Source: Synechocystis sp. PCC 6714
GTDB lineage: Bacteria; Cyanobacteriota; Cyanobacteriia; Cyanobacteriales; Microcystaceae
DNA length: 64,000 bases
Direction of reading: 5' to 3'
Assembly: GCF_000478825.2 (NCBI RefSeq)
Contig: NZ_CP007542.1
Coordinates: 1,178,001 to 1,242,000 of the forward strand
Positions 62,629 to 64,000 of this stretch are shown in pieces. Both the position numbers and the translations under genes were made by a program. Each line of letters opens with the position of its first letter. Within the stretch, counting starts at the first letter, position 1. The notes below the pieces were generated by a model. It worked only from the letters and a program-made list of their open reading frames with translations. It was not told the origin of the DNA and did not search any database.

Positions 62629-62973
62629 ATGGCACAAGGTAAAGGTTTCGGATTCGGCCTCGGTAAAATTAAGGAATTACAGGAAGCTTTCCAAAAAGCC
62701 CAACAAGTTCAAGAAGGGGCGAAAGTGCTCCAGGAAGAACTAGAAAGAATGGAAATTGCCGGCAAAAGTGCCGATGGGTTAGTGACAGTGTTAATGAGCG
62801 GCAACCAAGAACCCCTGAGCATTCAAATTGACCCCAGCGCCCTGGAAAAAGGAGCCGACGGTTTATCCGCCTCCATCACCGAAGCCATGAAAGCGGCCTA
62901 TGCCGAGTCCACGGAAACCATGCGCTCTAAAATGGAAGAGTTAACCAGCGGTTTGAACCTGCCCGGTATGTAA
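62629..62973 (+). CDS. ebfC: YbaB/EbfC family nucleoid-associated protein
   Basis: A 114-residue helical protein. The long central helix ([30 protein letters not shown]) and [20 protein letters not shown] fit the YbaB/EbfC family of dimeric DNA-binding, nucleoid-associated proteins. Start ATG 62629; a TATAAT at 62522-62527 could be its promoter -10 but no -35 is clear. The gap 62414-62628 holds nothing else I recognise. In PCC 6803 slr1847 lies between slr1846 and hisD, as here. Confidence 0.9.
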   Translation: MAQGKGFGFGLGKIKELQEAFQKAQQVQEGAKVLQEELERMEIAGKSADGLVTVLMSGNQEPLSIQIDPSALEKGADGLSASITEAMKAAYAESTETMRSKMEELTSGLNLPGM

Positions 62974-63011
62974 TCGGTTCGCCGCATTTGCCCCCAATCG
63001 GAGAGGGATCT

Positions 63012-64000
63012 GTGACTCGTATTCTGAAACTCTCGCAACTCAGCCCCCAAGAATTAAACCAACTCAAGCGTCGCTCGGAACAAAACATTGACCAGGCATT
63101 GGCGATCGCCAAAGACGTAATTGAGAAGGTAAAAACGGAGGGAGATGCGGGGGTTTTGCATTACAGCCGCCAGTTTGACTTTGCCGGAGCCACTGCGGAA
63201 AACTTACGGGTAAGCGAAGCGGAATTTGCTGAAGCAGAAAAGTTGGTAGATCCGCAACTACGCCGGGCGGTGGAACACGCTTTCCGCAACATCGAAAAAG
63301 TCCACGCCGGACAAATGCCTCCCCCCATGCACCTGGCGGAGATTGAACCGGGGGTATTTGCGGGGGAAAAAATTACTCCCTTGCCCACCGTTGGTTTGTA
63401 TGTACCGAGAGGGAAGGGGGCTTTCCCTTCCATGATGCTGATGTTGGCGGTGCCAGCCCGGGTGGCGGGGGTGAAAAAAATTGTGGTCTGCACTCCCCCG
63501 GATAAGGAAGGAAAGGTAGAGCCGGTTTCCCTGGTCACAGCCCGCATGGCCGGAGTAAATGAGGTTTACAAACTGGGTGGTGTTCAGGCCCTAGCGGCGA
63601 TCGCCTACGGTACTAAAACCGTTTCTAAAGTCGATAAATTAATTGGCCCCTGTAGCATCTACGGCGCGGCGGCAAAAAGATTATTGTCCGGCATTGTGGA
63701 TGTGGGTTTACCGGCCGGGCCCAGTGAATCCATTGTACTGGCCGATGAAACCACTGATCCCCGACTAGCGGCCTTGGATTTGTTAATTGAGGCGGAACAC
63801 GGCTCCGACTCAGCGGCATTGTTAGTCACCCACAGTCAAAGCTTTGCTGAAAAAGCGTTGGGGTATTTAGGGGAATATCTGGAAAAACTTCCCCCCTGGC
63901 GCCAAAAGTTTTGTCAAGAAGGCCTAAGCTCCTATGGCGGTATTTTACTCACCGATAGCCTGGAAGCTTCCCTGGATTTTATTAACGACTATGCCCCGGA
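63012..64000 (+). CDS. hisD: Histidinol dehydrogenase (partial, 5' end)
   Basis: HisD oxidises L-histidinol to histidine in two NAD-dependent steps with zinc. The 5' part covers about 330 codons and runs off the window. GTG 63012 begins TRILKLSQLSPQELNQLK; PTVGLYVPRGKGAFPSMMLM and VNEVYKLGGVQALAAIAYGT contain NAD-site residues; PAGPSESIVLADE and AEHGSDSAALLVT (zinc Glu/His) follow. It starts 38 bases after the ebfC stop and is likely in the same operon. Confidence 0.94.
   Translation, partial: MTRILKLSQLSPQELNQLKRRSEQNIDQALAIAKDVIEKVKTEGDAGVLHYSRQFDFAGATAENLRVSEAEFAEAEKLVDPQLRRAVEHAFRNIEKVHAGQMPPPMHLAEIEPGVFAGEKITPLPTVGLYVPRGKGAFPSMMLMLAVPARVAGVKKIVVCTPPDKEGKVEPVSLVTARMAGVNEVYKLGGVQALAAIAYGTKTVSKVDKLIGPCSIYGAAAKRLLSGIVDVGLPAGPSESIVLADETTDPRLAALDLLIEAEHGSDSAALLVTHSQSFAEKALGYLGEYLEKLPPWRQKFCQEGLSSYGGILLTDSLEASLDFINDYAP

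Noticed and set aside
1-64000. CRISPR array
   Set aside because: No regularly spaced repeats of 25-40 bases were seen on either strand.

Overview
The window is a cyanobacterial chromosome segment, almost certainly from a Synechocystis close to PCC 6803. The octamer GCGATCGC (HIP1) recurs throughout. Many genes belong to oxygenic phototrophs: OCP and FRP, AcsF, ChlP, PsbK, three light-harvesting-like proteins (HliD, HliB, LilA), CrtR, SqdX, a fibrillin and SigG. Several short gene strings match PCC 6803 neighbourhoods as I remember them (tyrA-ctaDII-ctaEII, gmd-fcl, hliB-lilA-sigG, grx-ebfC-hisD). This is recall, not a search.

Layout. 0-12 kb: a degenerate dihydroorotase, glyoxalase II, hliD, obg, a K+ channel, argD, cupin and fibrillin, CHAD, a membrane pseudokinase and an RnfD-like protein. 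12.3-14.9 kb: an accessory patch with a DUF4160/DUF2442 pair, a Uma2 nuclease, a truncated nuclease gene cut by an IS630-type element, and a MITE. 15-23.3 kb: chlorophyll and GDP-fucose genes, the alternative terminal oxidase (ctaD2E2) beside tyrA, a dead MscS gene and folK. 23.3-29 kb: a secreted chaperone/pilin-like operon with a textbook CRP palindrome upstream, then an exonuclease-ATPase fusion facing an EVE-domain gene. 29-41.5 kb: hisF, a lysozyme-like protein, ribBA, the OCP/FRP photoprotection pair, an FHA-PAS-GGDEF-EAL protein, gpx, a half-size Gdt1 transporter, gldA and chlP. 41.5-43.4 kb: an A+T-rich insertion with a KAP NTPase and a decayed antitoxin. 43.5-64 kb: glycosyltransferases, sat, selO, tatA, tRNA-Leu(GAG), the sigG/anti-sigma unit, hliB-lilA under a triple HLR1 array, crtR, a MATE transporter, ispF, sqdX, rsmD, thyX, psbK, an acyltransferase, bolA-grx, ebfC and the start of hisD.

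The genes fall into a few themes. Pigment and photoprotection: acsF, chlP, crtR, OCP/FRP, hli genes, psbK. Envelope and glycan building: gmd/fcl, four glycosyltransferase-type genes, the chaperone/pilin operon. Light and stress control: RpaB-type HLR1 arrays, SigG and its partner, a CRP site, c-di-GMP turnover.

The least ordinary items are a 95-bp MITE family (three copies, one supplying a gene's stop codon), an IS630 transposase with a perfectly phased A AAA AAC slippery site, the DEDDh exonuclease-ATPase fusion next to EVE, and the KAP NTPase insertion. I did not find one unmistakably new multi-gene system. The exonuclease-ATPase/EVE locus is the best candidate.
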